Assembly (NCBI GenBank): GCA_032718475.1
Contig: JAUCBJ010005574.1
Span: forward strand, 1 to 64,000
DNA: 64,000 nucleotides
Direction of reading: 5' to 3'
Origin: Nemertoderma westbladi
Lineage: Eukaryota; Xenacoelomorpha; Nemertodermatida; Nemertodermatidae
The translations under genes were made by a program, and so were the position numbers. Positions 43,697-56,583 of this stretch are shown here, piece by piece; positions within the stretch are counted from its first letter, which is position 1, and each line of letters opens with the position of its first letter. Under the pieces are notes generated by a model, which saw only the letters and a list, made by a program, of their open reading frames with translations, was not told where the DNA came from and made no database searches.

Positions 43697-44857
43697 TAGT
43701 CCAGTCAAAATAGGGCTCAACCTCGGACAAATTGCAACAGAATTTAATTTAATATTTTCTAGGGTCAAATTTTATGCAAATCAACATATCCAAAATCGGC
43801 CCAAATCAGGTTGTTGGAACTTAGATAAAAAGACCATTTCACCATGGCAACAGAAAGTCATACATAAATCACCCATTTCCTATAATCCTACGGAATTCTA
43901 ACCTTGACCTACCGCATCCAAATCACCATCGAAAAATGCGATGGGGAAGTTTTTGAAACACGGTTACTATGACAACTATGAGAATTGCATCGTCGTAATT
44001 AATTGTACAGTGAATTTATGAAATTTCGGAAACGTATCCGTATTGCTTGTTCCCAAAGTTGCAAAATTAGGAAACTCTGTAATTATATTATCCTTAACCA
44101 TAAATGTTTTTTTCTAGATTCGGCATTGAAGTGGAAAAGCAGCTGTCCTGTAACCTAGGTAATAAGAAAATAATATCACCTATAATGTTTCTTCAGTTTA
44201 AATATGGTTACTATCATTTTAAAAAGAAACCCATTCAGGATCAAGTACCTCACATGTTGCTATGTTCAGACCATAATTTGCCATCCAATCATAGTCATCA
44301 TTCATGATCACAAGCGAAGTCATTATTCTGTTGTTACCATAGCAACGGGCATATTTTAGTTTTTATATAGTTTTAGTAACGTATTTGGTATTTTATTGGC
44401 ATTGAAAGTTAATCAAATTAAAGATTATTGAAAAAAATTGTGTGGAGTCTGCTACAGTTATTTTATTTAACAAAGTCTTGAATTTTGACCCTATCAACGG
44501 GAGTTTTGATCCTAATTCGGGAGTGACTTCTTAAAATGACTCCAAATTCTGTTTAATATACATTTCAGTATTTTGTACCATGAGATGTTGTAGAAAATTA
44601 CAAAATTATATTCGAATGACCTTAATGTACTTAGCAACGAAAGTTTTCCTTAGCAACCGGGGTCTTTTAGTACCAACATCGCGTTTTTAAAGTGATATCA
44701 TGTTATTTAATGAGCTGTGAAGTTTAATAACAGTAGTAAGTTATCCTTGGCAACGTTGAATTTTGTATAGCAACAGCGAGTTACCTTAGTTTCTACATCA
44801 ATGTTGAATTGTCAAAATTGAACGAAGTGGTGGGTGGAAGGGATCAACAGTATATTT
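43697..44857 (+). repeat. Left arm of a 6-kb inverted repeat
   Basis: Starts TAGTCCAGTCAAAA and is the inverse of 48976-49711 with roughly 85% identity over the shared parts. It holds about 500 bp (44300-44797) absent from the other arm. It contains an open stretch (44104-44307) whose counterpart exists in the other arm, but the similarity is at DNA level throughout. The inner end contains TATTTTGCAG, a possible splice acceptor just before the CXC-gene relic. Confidence 0.85.
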
Positions 44858-44862
44858 TGCAG

Positions 44863-45830
44863 GAGACATGAAATTACAAATGAAGAAAGGGGCATTTTTA
44901 TCTAATAAAGATGCATTTATACATACGATTGGGGAAAACCTCACACAAATAGGATGCACTATAATTTATGAAGAAGCTGATGCTGATGTAACTATCGCCC
45001 ATATGGCGATTTCTTCAGCAGCAAATAATGATACTGTTGTTATTGGTGATGATACTGACATCCTAGTGTTACTCATATACCATTGTAATAATGTAGGATA
45101 GAAGGTTTATTTCAAGCCTGAACCTACAAAGACATCTCAAAAACAAAGTCATTGCTGATACATTGTTCTAACTCGGTCTTTACTTGCCTCTATCGTTTGT
45201 GAAAATATATTTTTCATATTCTATATTAATTAGGTTGTGATACACCTTCTGGACTATATGGAATTGGGATAAAACGAGAACTGTGTTTAATTAAAAGAAA
45301 TAATTACTTCGTATTACAGGCCAAAATATTTCTAAATTCTGGGTCCACTAAAGAGGAAGTTATAAAGGCGGGAGAGAAAGTCCTGGTTCAAATTTATAAA
45401 GGCCATGCTGGTGAGACTATTAATGATGTCAGGCTTCGTAAATTTGTAGAAAAGACATCATCAAATTCTGCTGTAGTCCAGCCATGTTGCCTACCCCCAA
45501 CAGCATCACCATCCAAGTTCCACAGCCTCTGAGTGTATCACCAGGTGCAGAACTGGAGAGGTAACAAGCTTACACCAATGTAATGGGGTTGGTTTGTCGA
45601 CAACAATGTCATGATGCCTATAATGACAGATATATTGCCGGCACCACAATATCTTTTAAACGTTATAAGATGCAAATGCAAGACTGTGCACTAGACTACA
45701 AGAATGATTCTCTGCTCGAAGTTCTTGCCGCAAAAATGGCTTGGACTGTTCGACTGCATGCCACGAATGTAGAGGCATCTGCAGCAATATTGCTACATCG
45801 ACAATGGTCCTGATGAGGATGAACTTTGAA
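44863..45830 (+). pseudogene. Relic of an uncharacterised invertebrate gene family with a PIN-like part and CXC tail
   Basis: Three segments are recognisable. 44868-45100: FLSNKDAFIHTIGENL then DADVTIAHMAISSA and VVIGDDTDILVLLIYH. 45231-45560: GCDTPSGLYGIG then AGEKVLVQIYKGH and CLPPTASPSKFHSL then VYHQVQNW. 45620-45830: LPAPQYLLNVIRCKCK and SCRKNGLDCSTACHECRGIC, a CXC/tesmin-type cysteine motif. This order is that of a highly multiplied family of unknown function seen in many invertebrate genomes (recalled from general knowledge, not searched). A TAG at 45099, stops near 45530 and 45706, and frame changes make it a pseudogene. ATTAATTAG at 45221-45229 may be an old splice acceptor. Confidence 0.7.
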
Positions 45831-45904
45831 AAATACGTCATAAGCATTGTAAATTAGATATTTCTAGAGAACTCGCCATTAATACTGTAAGTATTAATGA
45901 AGTT

Positions 45905-46276
45905 GCACGCGTCATACTGGCTAACAGGGGGCTATTGTATATATATATATAAAATAAACAGGTAAAACCTCGAGACTTAAACCCTACAAACTAACAAAAA
46001 ACATAGAATCAGTGACATTAACGCCCAAAATAGTACTCAGCCACTAGGGCCATCAAAAACCACAAAACAATACAAACAAACAACAACATAAATAAAAAAC
46101 CATCACACCTCATCAGCTGAACAAAGGATTACCCAAAGCCTATCTATATTGCACCAATGACCTACTATACTCCGAACTATGTTATCACTCTCCCAAAACA
46201 GACATCAGACCGCAGAACAATGAAACCAAATGGTAAGTGAATCTATGTTACCCAATGGTTTTGAGGTTTATACAGT
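45905..46276 (+). repeat. 372-bp dispersed repeat, left copy
   Basis: Begins GTTGCACGCGTCATACTGG and ends GGTTTATACAGTTGA. It is almost identical to 48595-48969 in the same orientation. Contains a TA-rich tract, AATAAA and ACAAACAACAACATAA. The two copies flank LINE A copy f like LTRs, but without TG...CA ends and with a LINE between them. Confidence 0.9.
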
Positions 46277-46290
46277 TGACAGTTGATACA

Positions 46291-48563
46291 TTTCTCTTAG
46301 CGCAGTGGGTGTTCAAGAGCACCGAATGCAGACTGGACAGACTGATGAGGTTCTGATTAAGGACATGGGGGGCGGTTGGCGACTCGCCCTCGCTTCAGCA
46401 GATGATAGTGGCAATGGTGGAATTGGTCTATTGATGAATCCAACTGCACATGCAGCATTGGACAAAATAGACCAAATCTCTAACCGCATCATCCATTGTC
46501 ACTTCTCATGTTCTGGAAGACTGGCTAAGAAGTTTTCTAAAGTGGTTCTGATTGTGTGCTACTCTCCAACTAGTGTTGCCCCTGTAGAGGAGGTGGAAAA
46601 TTTCTACCATAATCTACAAGCAGCTTCTGATGGAGTGGATCAGCATGCATTCTTAACATTCCTGGGAGACTTTAATGCAAGTCTGCATCAATCACCTACA
46701 TCGCCCTGGGTCTATAGCAATAGTGTTAACCGAAATTCCGTCCATCTTCAGGATTTTATCTCTGGAAATGGATTGTTTTCGGCTGGAACCCAGTTCAAGA
46801 AGCGAACTGGAAAGCTATGGACTCATAGTGGACCCAGTGGTCACAAGACCCAGATAGACCATATTCTGTTTCGTAGGAAATACAGGAGCTCTATACAAGA
46901 CTGTTATGCATTTACACTTCGACCCTTCTCCAGTGATCACCGCCTTATTGTGGCCAAGGTAAGACTTAGTCTGCGTGCTAGCAGAACAACGAAAGAACCA
47001 AGAATGCAGTTAAGGCTGCATCTAGGTCCCTGAATAGGCAGTACTCTGTTAATCTACAGGAGCTAATAAACCAACAGGTTGATGCCATCAATGATGCTGA
47101 TGACAGCAGGCAATCATCCCAGGCATGGAAATCGATCAACTTGCTTACTGGTCGGAAAAGCCAACCAACCACCAAGGTTAAGGCTGAATCACCAGCCGAT
47201 CGCCTCAATGGTTGGAAGGCCCACTTTGAAAAGCTCCTCAATAATGACATGGTATTGCCTGATAACTTTATAGAAGTAAAAGTGTCTGAGTCTGTACTCC
47301 CAGATATTCCCATTGGCGATATCTCCTTTGCAGAAGTGAAGGCTGCTGCAAAGAGCATTAAGTCCAATCGTGCAAGTGGAGTAGATGGTGTTCCCCCTGA
47401 GGTCTATAAAATACCTGAGTGTTTAAAGCTCATCTATCCCATCATTGTAGACATGTACCGAACAACAAGAGTCCCATAAGAAATGAAAACAAATAAGTTG
47501 GTGCCAGTTCCAAAGAAGGGTAACCTAACACTCTATGGTTCTTTTCGGGGAATCTCATTGATCTCGATTGCTGCAAAGCTAGACAATATAATTCTATTAA
47601 ATCGCATCAGGGATCCCATTGAGAGACTGCTCCGTGGAAATCAGAATGGGTTCCGTAAAGGTCGTGGGACCATGGAGCCCATTTTGGCACTTAGACGGCT
47701 AATTGAAGAGTTATCAAAAAAGAAAGACAGGCATCTGGCTGTTCTCTTTGTTGACTTCTTCAAGGCCTTTGATTCAGTCTCTCGCTCATGCATGTTCAGC
47801 ATACTTTCATTATATGGAATTCCTGATGAAATTATTGCAGCAATCAGATCAGTATACGATGGTTCGACAACATTTGTGTTTACTGTTGACGGTGACACAG
47901 AACCATTTGAAGTGTTATGGGGCGTCCTCCAGGGAGACACACTTGCACCATTCTTGTTCATAATTGTGGTTGACTATGTTCTACGCATGTCCTTAGATCA
48001 TCATAATGATGATGGGGTGATGATAACGCCACCTACTAAGTCGAGGAAATCCTGCCAAGTACCTAACTGATCTAGACTTTGCTGATGACTTAGGAGTACT
48101 CTCAGAATCACTAGAGGGAGACCAACGGCTCCTCAGCTCATTAGAACATGCTGCTTCTAGTGTTTGTCTTTTTATTAACTCCAGAAAGACCAAAATTTTG
48201 ATAGTTAACTTTGAAAGTCTTCAGCAAGTTTCTGATCGGATGAGCATAAGCTCAAAGGATGGTATGCTTGAGCATGTGGACGACTTCTGTTACCTGGGAT
48301 CATGGATCCGGAAGTCAGGTGAGGACCTTTGAATACGTAAGGGAAAGGCATGGGCAGCCTTGAATAGGCTTCCAGGATTTGGAAGTCACCGAGAATTAAT
48401 CGGAAACTTAAGGTCCGATTATTTAGAGCAGCAGTAGTGCCAGTACTCCTCTATGGGAGTCCATGCTGGGCTCTAACTGCTGAGGAGGCACATTCACAAT
48501 AATGCTACGCCGGGTTCATTGTGTCAAGTACAATGCACACATCTCCAACCAGACACTATATAA
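46291..48563 (+). pseudogene. LINE A copy f (truncated at both ends)
   Basis: Starts inside the endonuclease (SAVGVQEHRMQTGQ) and contains the best LINE A endonuclease in the window, uninterrupted from 46305 to about 46990 with CYSPTSVAP, FLGDFNASL, TQIDHILFRRKY and SSDHRLIVAKV. Then about 290 bp present in the copy at 30.6-30.9 kb are missing. The RT follows with a TAA at 47477, QNGFRKGRGT, VDFFKAFDSVSR, GVLQGDTLAPFLF, an 8-bp deletion near 48037 and ADDLGVLS. The C-terminus has a further deletion near 48490. It breaks off at 48563 in NQTLYN, before the LINE 3' end. Confidence 0.92.
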
Positions 48564-48594
48564 TAATTATACTATAATTAAATGCGGTCGCGGT

Positions 48595-48969
48595 TGCACG
48601 CGTCATACTGGCTAACAGGGGGCTATTGTATATATATATATAAAATAAACAGGTAAAACCTCGAGACTTAAACCCTACAAACTAACAAAAAACATAGAAT
48701 CAGTGACATTAACGCCCAAAATAGTACTCAGCCACTAGGGCCATCAAAAACCACAAAACAATGCAAACAAACAACAACATAAACAAAAAAACCATCACAC
48801 CTCATCAGCTGAACAAAGGATTACCCAAAGCCTATCTATATTGCACCAATGACCTACTATACTCCGAACTATGTTATCACTCTCCCAAAACAGACATCAG
48901 ACCGCAGAACAATGAAACCAAATGGTAAGTGAATCTATATTACCCAATGGTTTTGAGGTTTATACAGTT
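48595..48969 (+). repeat. 372-bp dispersed repeat, right copy
   Basis: Direct repeat of 45905-46276 with a few base changes. It lies between the broken 3' end of LINE A copy f and the right arm of the inverted repeat. Confidence 0.9.
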
Positions 48970-48975
48970 GATATA

Positions 48976-49711
48976 TAAATATACAGTTGATCCCTTCCAC
49001 CCACCACTTCGTTCAATTTTGACAATTCAACATTGATGTAGAAAACTTGGTAATTATTTGAAAACTCGTTGCTACCTTGTGAAATAATTTTGGTTGCCAT
49101 GGCAACAAGAAATGACACGATTGGCTGGCAAATTATGGTCTGAACATAGCAACATGTGAGGTACTTGATCCTGAATTGGTTTCTTTTTAAAATGATAGTA
49201 ACCATATTTAAACTGAAGAAACATTATAGGTGATATTATTTTCTTATTACCTAGGTTACAGGACAGCTGCTTTTCCACTTCAATGCCGAATCTAGAAAAA
49301 AACATTTATGGTTAAGGATAATATAATTACAGAGTTTCCTAATTTTGGAACTTTGGGAACACGCAATACGGATACGTTTCCGAAATTTCATAAATTCACT
49401 GTGCAATTAAGTTTGACGATGTATTTCTTACAGTTGTCATGGTAACTGGGTTTCAAAAAGTGCCCCATCGGATTCTCCGATAGTGATTTGGGTGGGGTAG
49501 GTCAAGGTTAGAATTCCATAGGATTATAGGTAAGGGGTGATTTATGTATGAATTTCTGTTGCCATGGTAAAATGCTCTTTTTATCCAAGTTCCAACAACC
49601 CGACTTGGGCAGATTTTGGATATGTTGATAAGCATAAAATTTGGGCCTAGAGAATATTAAATTAAATTCTGTTGCAATTTGTCCGAGGTTGAGCCATTTT
49701 TGACTGGACTA
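48976..49711 (-). repeat. Right arm of the 6-kb inverted repeat
   Basis: Reverse complement of the left arm 43697-44857, ending GACTGGACTA at 49711. The inner end, GTTGATCCCTTCCACCCACC, pairs with 44833-44852. The outer flanks share only GAT, so a target-site duplication longer than 3 bp is not evident. Confidence 0.85.
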
Positions 49712-51609
49712 GATGGAGATATTTAACATACGTTGTTATCTCATCAATTTAATTATTATGAGATTTGCATTTACAATTTCCATTACTGCATTATCTATTA
49801 TGAAATGAAATATTTAATTTAATAAGATTAAAAACTTTCACAATAAATGCACCAAACCTTATCCCACAACCAGCTGACGTAACCTTGGTGACAAACATAA
49901 AATGGTGTTTATAAACAATAAACATAAAAACCATTTTCCAAAATTACAGAACTGGGCCTAGCAGACTAGTGGAGTTACGTAATCGCCTACTGGTACTGCG
50001 ATGTGTCGGTGTCCGAGTTGGCCACCATAATGGACGATTCAGCAACTAACGCGCAACGCGCAGACACATTAAGCCAGCGCGAAGGAGTGCGAAGCTCAAT
50101 TCCTGTGCCCGTCTGAACCAGCGAATCAGTGTAATTACTGCAGTATCAAATAATTAATTTAAATCTTCCGGAAATACGTTATTCCCACCACCAAAAATGA
50201 AGAATACTGAACCTTACTATATACAGTATATTACGGTACTGTATATATTACTGTATATATAATTTAGTTTCAAATGCTCTGATAAATAATAATTAATAAA
50301 TATTCTAGAATAGAGTAAAAAAAACATTAGAATTATATTGATTTATATCTAAAAATATATACCATAGCATTTTGATAATATCTGTGTAATTTTTGGATGA
50401 AAGTTGTTTTTCAGAGTCGGAATCTGTAGATGAAGGCTGTTTTAGAGAAATCTAGATTACTGTACATTCAAAAGAATAAAGATAAAGCAAACTGACATGT
50501 TGAATATTGTTAAATATATAATTGTTAATGGCTAGTTGTACTTAAATAAAAAATAAAAAATCCGGCCCTGCCTATGAACTGTCTGAACTATCTTTTTGCC
50601 AAGTTTTGTAATGTTGCTTGAAATTTGAAAATTAGTGGGCTCCGACGTGCTAAATGTTGTATGTTGTATGAATGTTGTATTAAGGGAGATGAAATGTATT
50701 CATATAACATAACATTAGAAAATGCCGCAGTTATTAGCTCACCAATATTATACATGTGAATATATAATCTGTCTAACCAACAGCAGTTTCGCTTAACCAA
50801 ACAAATATCAAACATAAGTCATTATTACATTACAAATAATGAAATCCGTGCAACTGTATTGCTTCACACTGTATTAAAGAAAAATAGAACAAAAAAGTCA
50901 TTTTATAGAACTTGGACTACATGAAAAACCACTTAAAATTAGCTATTGTTAAATTGATAAATTTTTAATAAAACCATCATCAACAACGAGGAACTATTAC
51001 GATGCATTTTATTGTTGTATGCCCGTTATCATTGATGACTGAATGAATATGAATGAATGGGCATGAATAAATGTCGAATTTATTATTATAATTGTGCAAT
51101 TAAGAAAAAAATAGCAATCTAGCATCAATCAATCAATCTGACATATTTTTGAATGTTCGTTTTACCATTTTCCCTTATTGTTCAAAATAATATTATATTG
51201 TTCAAATTAAACTGATAGCCATATTATAATGGCAATATATGTGAGGTTTGATCAAGAAATCGACCTACCGTTGCAAAATATTATTTCACAGAATTAGAGG
51301 TTGAAGTCAAAATAATTAGTACATTTGGTTTTAAAAAATCGAATTTTATTTTATTACTTTTTCTAGAACATAATTTTTTGGTAAATCTGAAACTGTAAAC
51401 GAAATTTTCATATCTATTTTAGTTTTGGAGTTATTTGATTTTTTGTAGACCTCACTCATATTGAAATTATTATAAATAAGTGGCCTATTTTTTGTAAGAT
51501 AGCTAATACTTTTTCAAAATACTATAATTGTATTTGTCCTACAGGATAATTTTTGCTATGAGTTTTCCAGTTCAGTGATTTCATTTCAATCGTTACTTTC
51601 CACGGCTGA
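49712..51609. other. AT-rich spacer, nothing recognised except inverted match
   Basis: Bases 50400-50450 match the complement of 43203-43262. No gene or tandem array was seen in the rest. Confidence 0.55.
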
Positions 51610-52075
51610 CGGATTATAGACTGTCGATCAGTCTGTCTGTCTGTCTGTGTGTCGGTTTATCTGTCAGTCAAAAATTAGGGAAACATGATATCTAACAAAA
51701 TGTTTTGGTTTGGGGATTTTCTTGGAAGGCGATTCCATTTCCAATGTCGATTTATAGGTTTGACGCGATCCTGAATCTAGGAATTCCTGTTAGTCAGTCT
51801 GACTGACTGTGTGTCGGTTTGTCTTTCAAAAATTATGGAAACATGATTTCTAACAAAATGTTTTGTTTTTGGGTGAAATGAAATTACCGACCAAGAAAAC
51901 CCAATAATTGTTTGTTAATTTGAGACATTTCTCAATTTTGACAGACAAACAGACAGACAGACCGACAGACAGAGGTACAAACATTAAATAATCAATTTTT
52001 ACCTTATGACAGACAAACAGACAGACAGACCGACAGACAGAGGTACAAACATTAAATAATCAATTTTCACCTTAT
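51610..52075. repeat. GTCTGTC/ACAGACAG-containing tandem repeats
   Basis: Two units with GTCTGTCTGTC followed by CAAAAATTAGGGAAACATGAT (51620-51700) and the diverged 51795-51870, then a 68-bp ACAG-containing unit duplicated at 51942-52075. Similar modules occur at 60860-61170. This array forms the 3' flank of SET gene copy 2. Confidence 0.8.
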
Positions 52076-53690
52076 ATTTACCACTGTTTGGCTTCTCTGT
52101 GTTACAAATATGACATGTTTGATTTGCCAAAAACCACATAAAACATTAAGAGTAAAATAGTGTTAATATATATTCATAGGACTCATAGTTCCGTATGTTT
52201 ATGTTTAATGGTTCCCAGGTCGATATACTTATGAAGCATTTCAACATATGTTTTTTCACTACCATCTAATTTTTCTTTTGAATATTTATAATCATCATTA
52301 GTATATTCTCTTGGAGCAACAGCGATTTCATAGATAATATCTTTACTATCTCCATATAATGACAGAGTATCATCTTGTGGGATATTCAAGGTATATGTAA
52401 GCCTATTCACCTTGTCTTCTAATGCTGCTAGAATATACCAGCTTAGAAGTTCCTCGTTTTCCTCAATATCTCGATACGCTATCATAAATACCCAGTTCCT
52501 TTTCCTAAAGGATCCCAAATTTTGTTCTTTTTCATGTCTTGCTAGGCGGATGTGTCGAGCCCAATTTGCCACTCTTGAGTCAGACACATCAAACAGCAGA
52601 TCACTAGTAAGTTTCCATGGCACCCATTCTTCATACTCCTCAGGACTGTATTCAATTTCTCCAAAAACTGCACCATCCACACGAAATATCGTCCCTGCAG
52701 AAATCTTCCTTGTTGCAAAGACCCCAGTAACATTAGAGTCGACTGTAGAATTCCTTAACTCTGTTCCACTTGGCAATGTTTTTAAAACTCTGTCCTCGGT
52801 ACCCATTGGAAACGCATCTCCTTCCAACCAATAGATGCTGTTCAACTTGATGGTTTTGAACTTCTTGTTGACGATTTCATGAATATATCCACGTGGGTTG
52901 ATAAGTTTTGGAGCGAAGTCAGCATAAACCTTTGTGGGGGCAATGGGTGGCCGGTCTGAATGACATTCAACATTAAAGCCATTCTCCTCATCAGCTAAAC
53001 AGTTGTTACTCTGGATTGCTAGCAAATGTTTATCCAATATAACATAAGTTGTGTAGTTTTCTATTGAAGGTAAATTAAAATTATAGAATAAAGCGTAGCC
53101 AATACCATACCAAATCTTCAACTTATCACCAGCTCTAATTGGTTTATAGGCCAGATAGTAAATTCGATTGTTATCGAAAACAGATATAAGATTTTGCTCT
53201 TGTTCAAAATTAGCTGAGTTCACATAACGGCACCAGTTGCTTGTTTCTGGATCTACTGCGTTCAGTGTTAGACGGTTTTCTTCTCCAGGTAAGACATTAA
53301 AGAAATCCCACTCCCAGCGGGGGTCTGTGGCAACAGATGGTGGATTGCTACCCATTTCGTATAGAATTCCATCGAATTCAACAAAAGTTCCTTTATCTAA
53401 ATCTATTTTAGCAAAGACACCAAGACCACTGTTTGGTATCATGGATTTCTTTAGTACCAACTGATCTGGTAGAGTTAATTTGTCTCTATTTTCCACACCT
53501 ATCTCGACAGTCTTGTCTGGTAGGAATGTTAACTTTGGTATTATTATGCTTGTGATGCTTCCGTTAACAAATATTAAGAGAATATGCAACACGGCTTTTA
53601 TCATTTTAACTATTATCAAAATGTATCTACTGTATACCAACACAACCATTACTTAAATGTGAACTTCGAATTTTAACTTTGTTAAATGTG
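51838..53690. repeat. Segmental duplication, copy 2 (double PR/SET gene)
   Basis: Direct-orientation partner of 38534-40310, about 13.4 kb away. The similarity fades within about 40 bp upstream of the gene's start, so the duplicated unit is essentially the gene plus its 3' flank. Confidence 0.9.
52183..53649 (-). CDS. Protein with two PR/SET (PRDM-type) domains and a signal-peptide-like N-terminus, copy 2
   Basis: 488 codons, intronless, a close paralogue of 38801-40273 with the same two SET domains (NWCRYVNSA/EQNL/KIWYG and NWARHIRLA/EQNL/ELLSWY). The N-terminus differs most: from M16 it reads MIKAVLHILLIFVNGSIT, still hydrophobic and signal-like. The frame is intact across the whole length. 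Most differences in the mature part are single conservative changes (for example NYTV to NSTV, which keeps the glycosylation sequon). Conservation of the frame in both copies and change concentrated near the signal peptide suggest selection on the protein, though a recent duplication would also look intact. The two genes are the most credible host genes of the window. Confidence 0.85.
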   Translation of the reverse strand: MVVLVYSRYILIIVKMIKAVLHILLIFVNGSITSIIIPKLTFLPDKTVEIGVENRDKLTLPDQLVLKKSMIPNSGLGVFAKIDLDKGTFVEFDGILYEMGSNPPSVATDPRWEWDFFNVLPGEENRLTLNAVDPETSNWCRYVNSANFEQEQNLISVFDNNRIYYLAYKPIRAGDKLKIWYGIGYALFYNFNLPSIENYTTYVILDKHLLAIQSNNCLADEENGFNVECHSDRPPIAPTKVYADFAPKLINPRGYIHEIVNKKFKTIKLNSIYWLEGDAFPMGTEDRVLKTLPSGTELRNSTVDSNVTGVFATRKISAGTIFRVDGAVFGEIEYSPEEYEEWVPWKLTSDLLFDVSDSRVANWARHIRLARHEKEQNLGSFRKRNWVFMIAYRDIEENEELLSWYILAALEDKVNRLTYTLNIPQDDTLSLYGDSKDIIYEIAVAPREYTNDDYKYSKEKLDGSEKTYVEMLHKYIDLGTIKHKHTEL

Positions 53691-54599
53691 AAGTTCGGAA
53701 TAATTTTTTGTAAATTTTGGAACAATTTTGTAAGCAACAAATTTATTTCAGGTCACAGAACTTACGACAAACAATATTAAAATGGATTATATACGCGATA
53801 CTTATATACATCGATTATATATTTACTAGAGACGAGCCTAGCGGCCCGTGAAGCAAGTCGTAGGAGACAGTACGAATCAAGTAAACGCTTTTTGTTCTGT
53901 CTGATAATCAATTAGTGTGAGGGTAGTCCCGGTGTTGTACGAAAAATTTTCAAGACAACTTCAAACTATAATTATTATGTTGTAATCATCTAATGAATTA
54001 TAAAATTTGTTGTGATTATAGAAGATAGAGAGCAGTTAGCGAAATGATTATTTTATTCTATCGGATAGAGTAGTCAGAGAGGAGTCGAGATGTCAATTTA
54101 TTAATAATAATAATAGCAGTTGTCATGAATTCAATACAATCGCGCACAAGAAGTGATAAGACAAATTCGTTCTTATTTTTGTAATAAATAAAACAAGTTG
54201 AGATGTTTCAATGTAAACCGCGATTAAAAAATTTATACTGTTCAATGTAAACCACGATATTATTATTATAACAGATTTTTATATTTCAAACTATAATGTT
54301 AGCCTTATGGACTTATGGAGAATCATTATGAGGCTGAGTAAACATTCAGCCTTATAAGCATACAGCCTCCACTTAATGTTGGCACAAAGATTTCAAAATA
54401 AAACAATAATGCGATGAGATCATAGTACAATACACTGTGTAGCCAACACACTGTTTAACTAACAGTCATTTACTGTAGCTTGCACGCCAATTAATTAACA
54501 TTTTCTTACATAATATAGGCTTAGTTATGTGCAGTAAACTACAACCGGTATCATTTAGTGTAAATGGGTAGGATTAGGGTAGGGTTGTGAAACACACAT
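53691..54599. other. AT-rich spacer, nothing recognised
   Basis: No coding region or repeat was identified. ACACACATGTGTGT near 54592-54605 is a short palindrome. Confidence 0.55.
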
Positions 54600-54775
54600 G
54601 TGTGTTGAGCAGTTTATTATGTTTGATTTTTGTTTTTGTTTATTTTATATTTTAAGTTTGTTTGATTTTGATGGCCCCAGTGGCTTTGTACTAATTTTGG
54701 GCCAAATGTCCTGATTCTATATATTTTTTTGTAGTTTGTGGGGTGTAAGTCTCTGATAAAACCTTTGCTATAGGA
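54600..54775 (-). repeat. Partial third copy of the 372-bp dispersed repeat
   Basis: The stretch TTGATGGCCCCAGTGGCT to GTGTAAGTCTCTGATAAAAC is the diverged reverse complement of bases near 45970-46065. It shows that the 372-bp repeat is an interspersed family rather than an LTR pair unique to the 46-49 kb locus. Confidence 0.7.
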
Positions 54776-55193
54776 ATTAATTAACATAGCAAGGATGCAT
54801 TGGGATGAGTTATTCAGCTGACTACAAATCTAAACTTGATAATGTTAAGTTCATGATAACATTTTTATTCTGAAAATATAAAAGCACATGCCATTGAAAA
54901 TATTATTATTCTTACTATGTTTTCTAAGTAGAAATCCTTATGCATCAATGATTGTGAGGCTTCATATGAAACCACTTTTAGGATTCATCATATTATATAC
55001 TTATTACTGAAGTGGAGCACGACTCCGTTACATATTAAGCTCTACTGTATAAAAGTTTTAAGTAATAGTATAAGGGAAATACTTCAAACAAGTCGCATAC
55101 ACCGAAAATTAAAATATTCTTCTGAATCGGTAAAAGTAACATGTTGATATTTTTATACTTAAGTATAAAAGTTTAAGTACAGCCATATAGTAT
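54776..55193. other. AT-rich spacer, nothing recognised
   Basis: No gene or array was seen. Confidence 0.5.
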
Positions 55194-55270
55194 GTGGGGC
55201 GAGCCACGAAGTTGGCGGAGCCTTAGCGAATTGACACTGTTAGGGGGTGGGTCAATTTATGCAAATAGTT

Positions 55271-56420
<1,150 letters not shown>

Positions 56421-56560
56421 TTTGTTGAAAATCAGTTCAACAGTCACCCGCTATAGGACTACTTTATGCCTGAAAGTGAATAGATTCTCCCGTCTCATTG
56501 ATTTTAATCAGTTTAAGCTGAATCTTGCCATATATTCTGGACCACATGCTGCGTCTTTGT

Positions 56561-56583
56561 GGGGGGGGGGGGGGGGGGGGGGG
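56561..56583. repeat. Poly-G tract (23 G)
   Basis: An uninterrupted run of 23 G within element 1. Confidence 0.95.

Noticed and set aside
44104-44307. Possible gene conserved in both arms (also 49072-49305)
   Set aside because: Similarity is equally strong outside the ORF and the reading frame has no recognisable domain; it follows from the inverted repeat.
45905-48969. LTR retrotransposon with 372-bp LTRs
   Set aside because: No TG...CA ends, no primer-binding site or polypurine tract, and the interior is a LINE fragment; a third partial copy stands alone.
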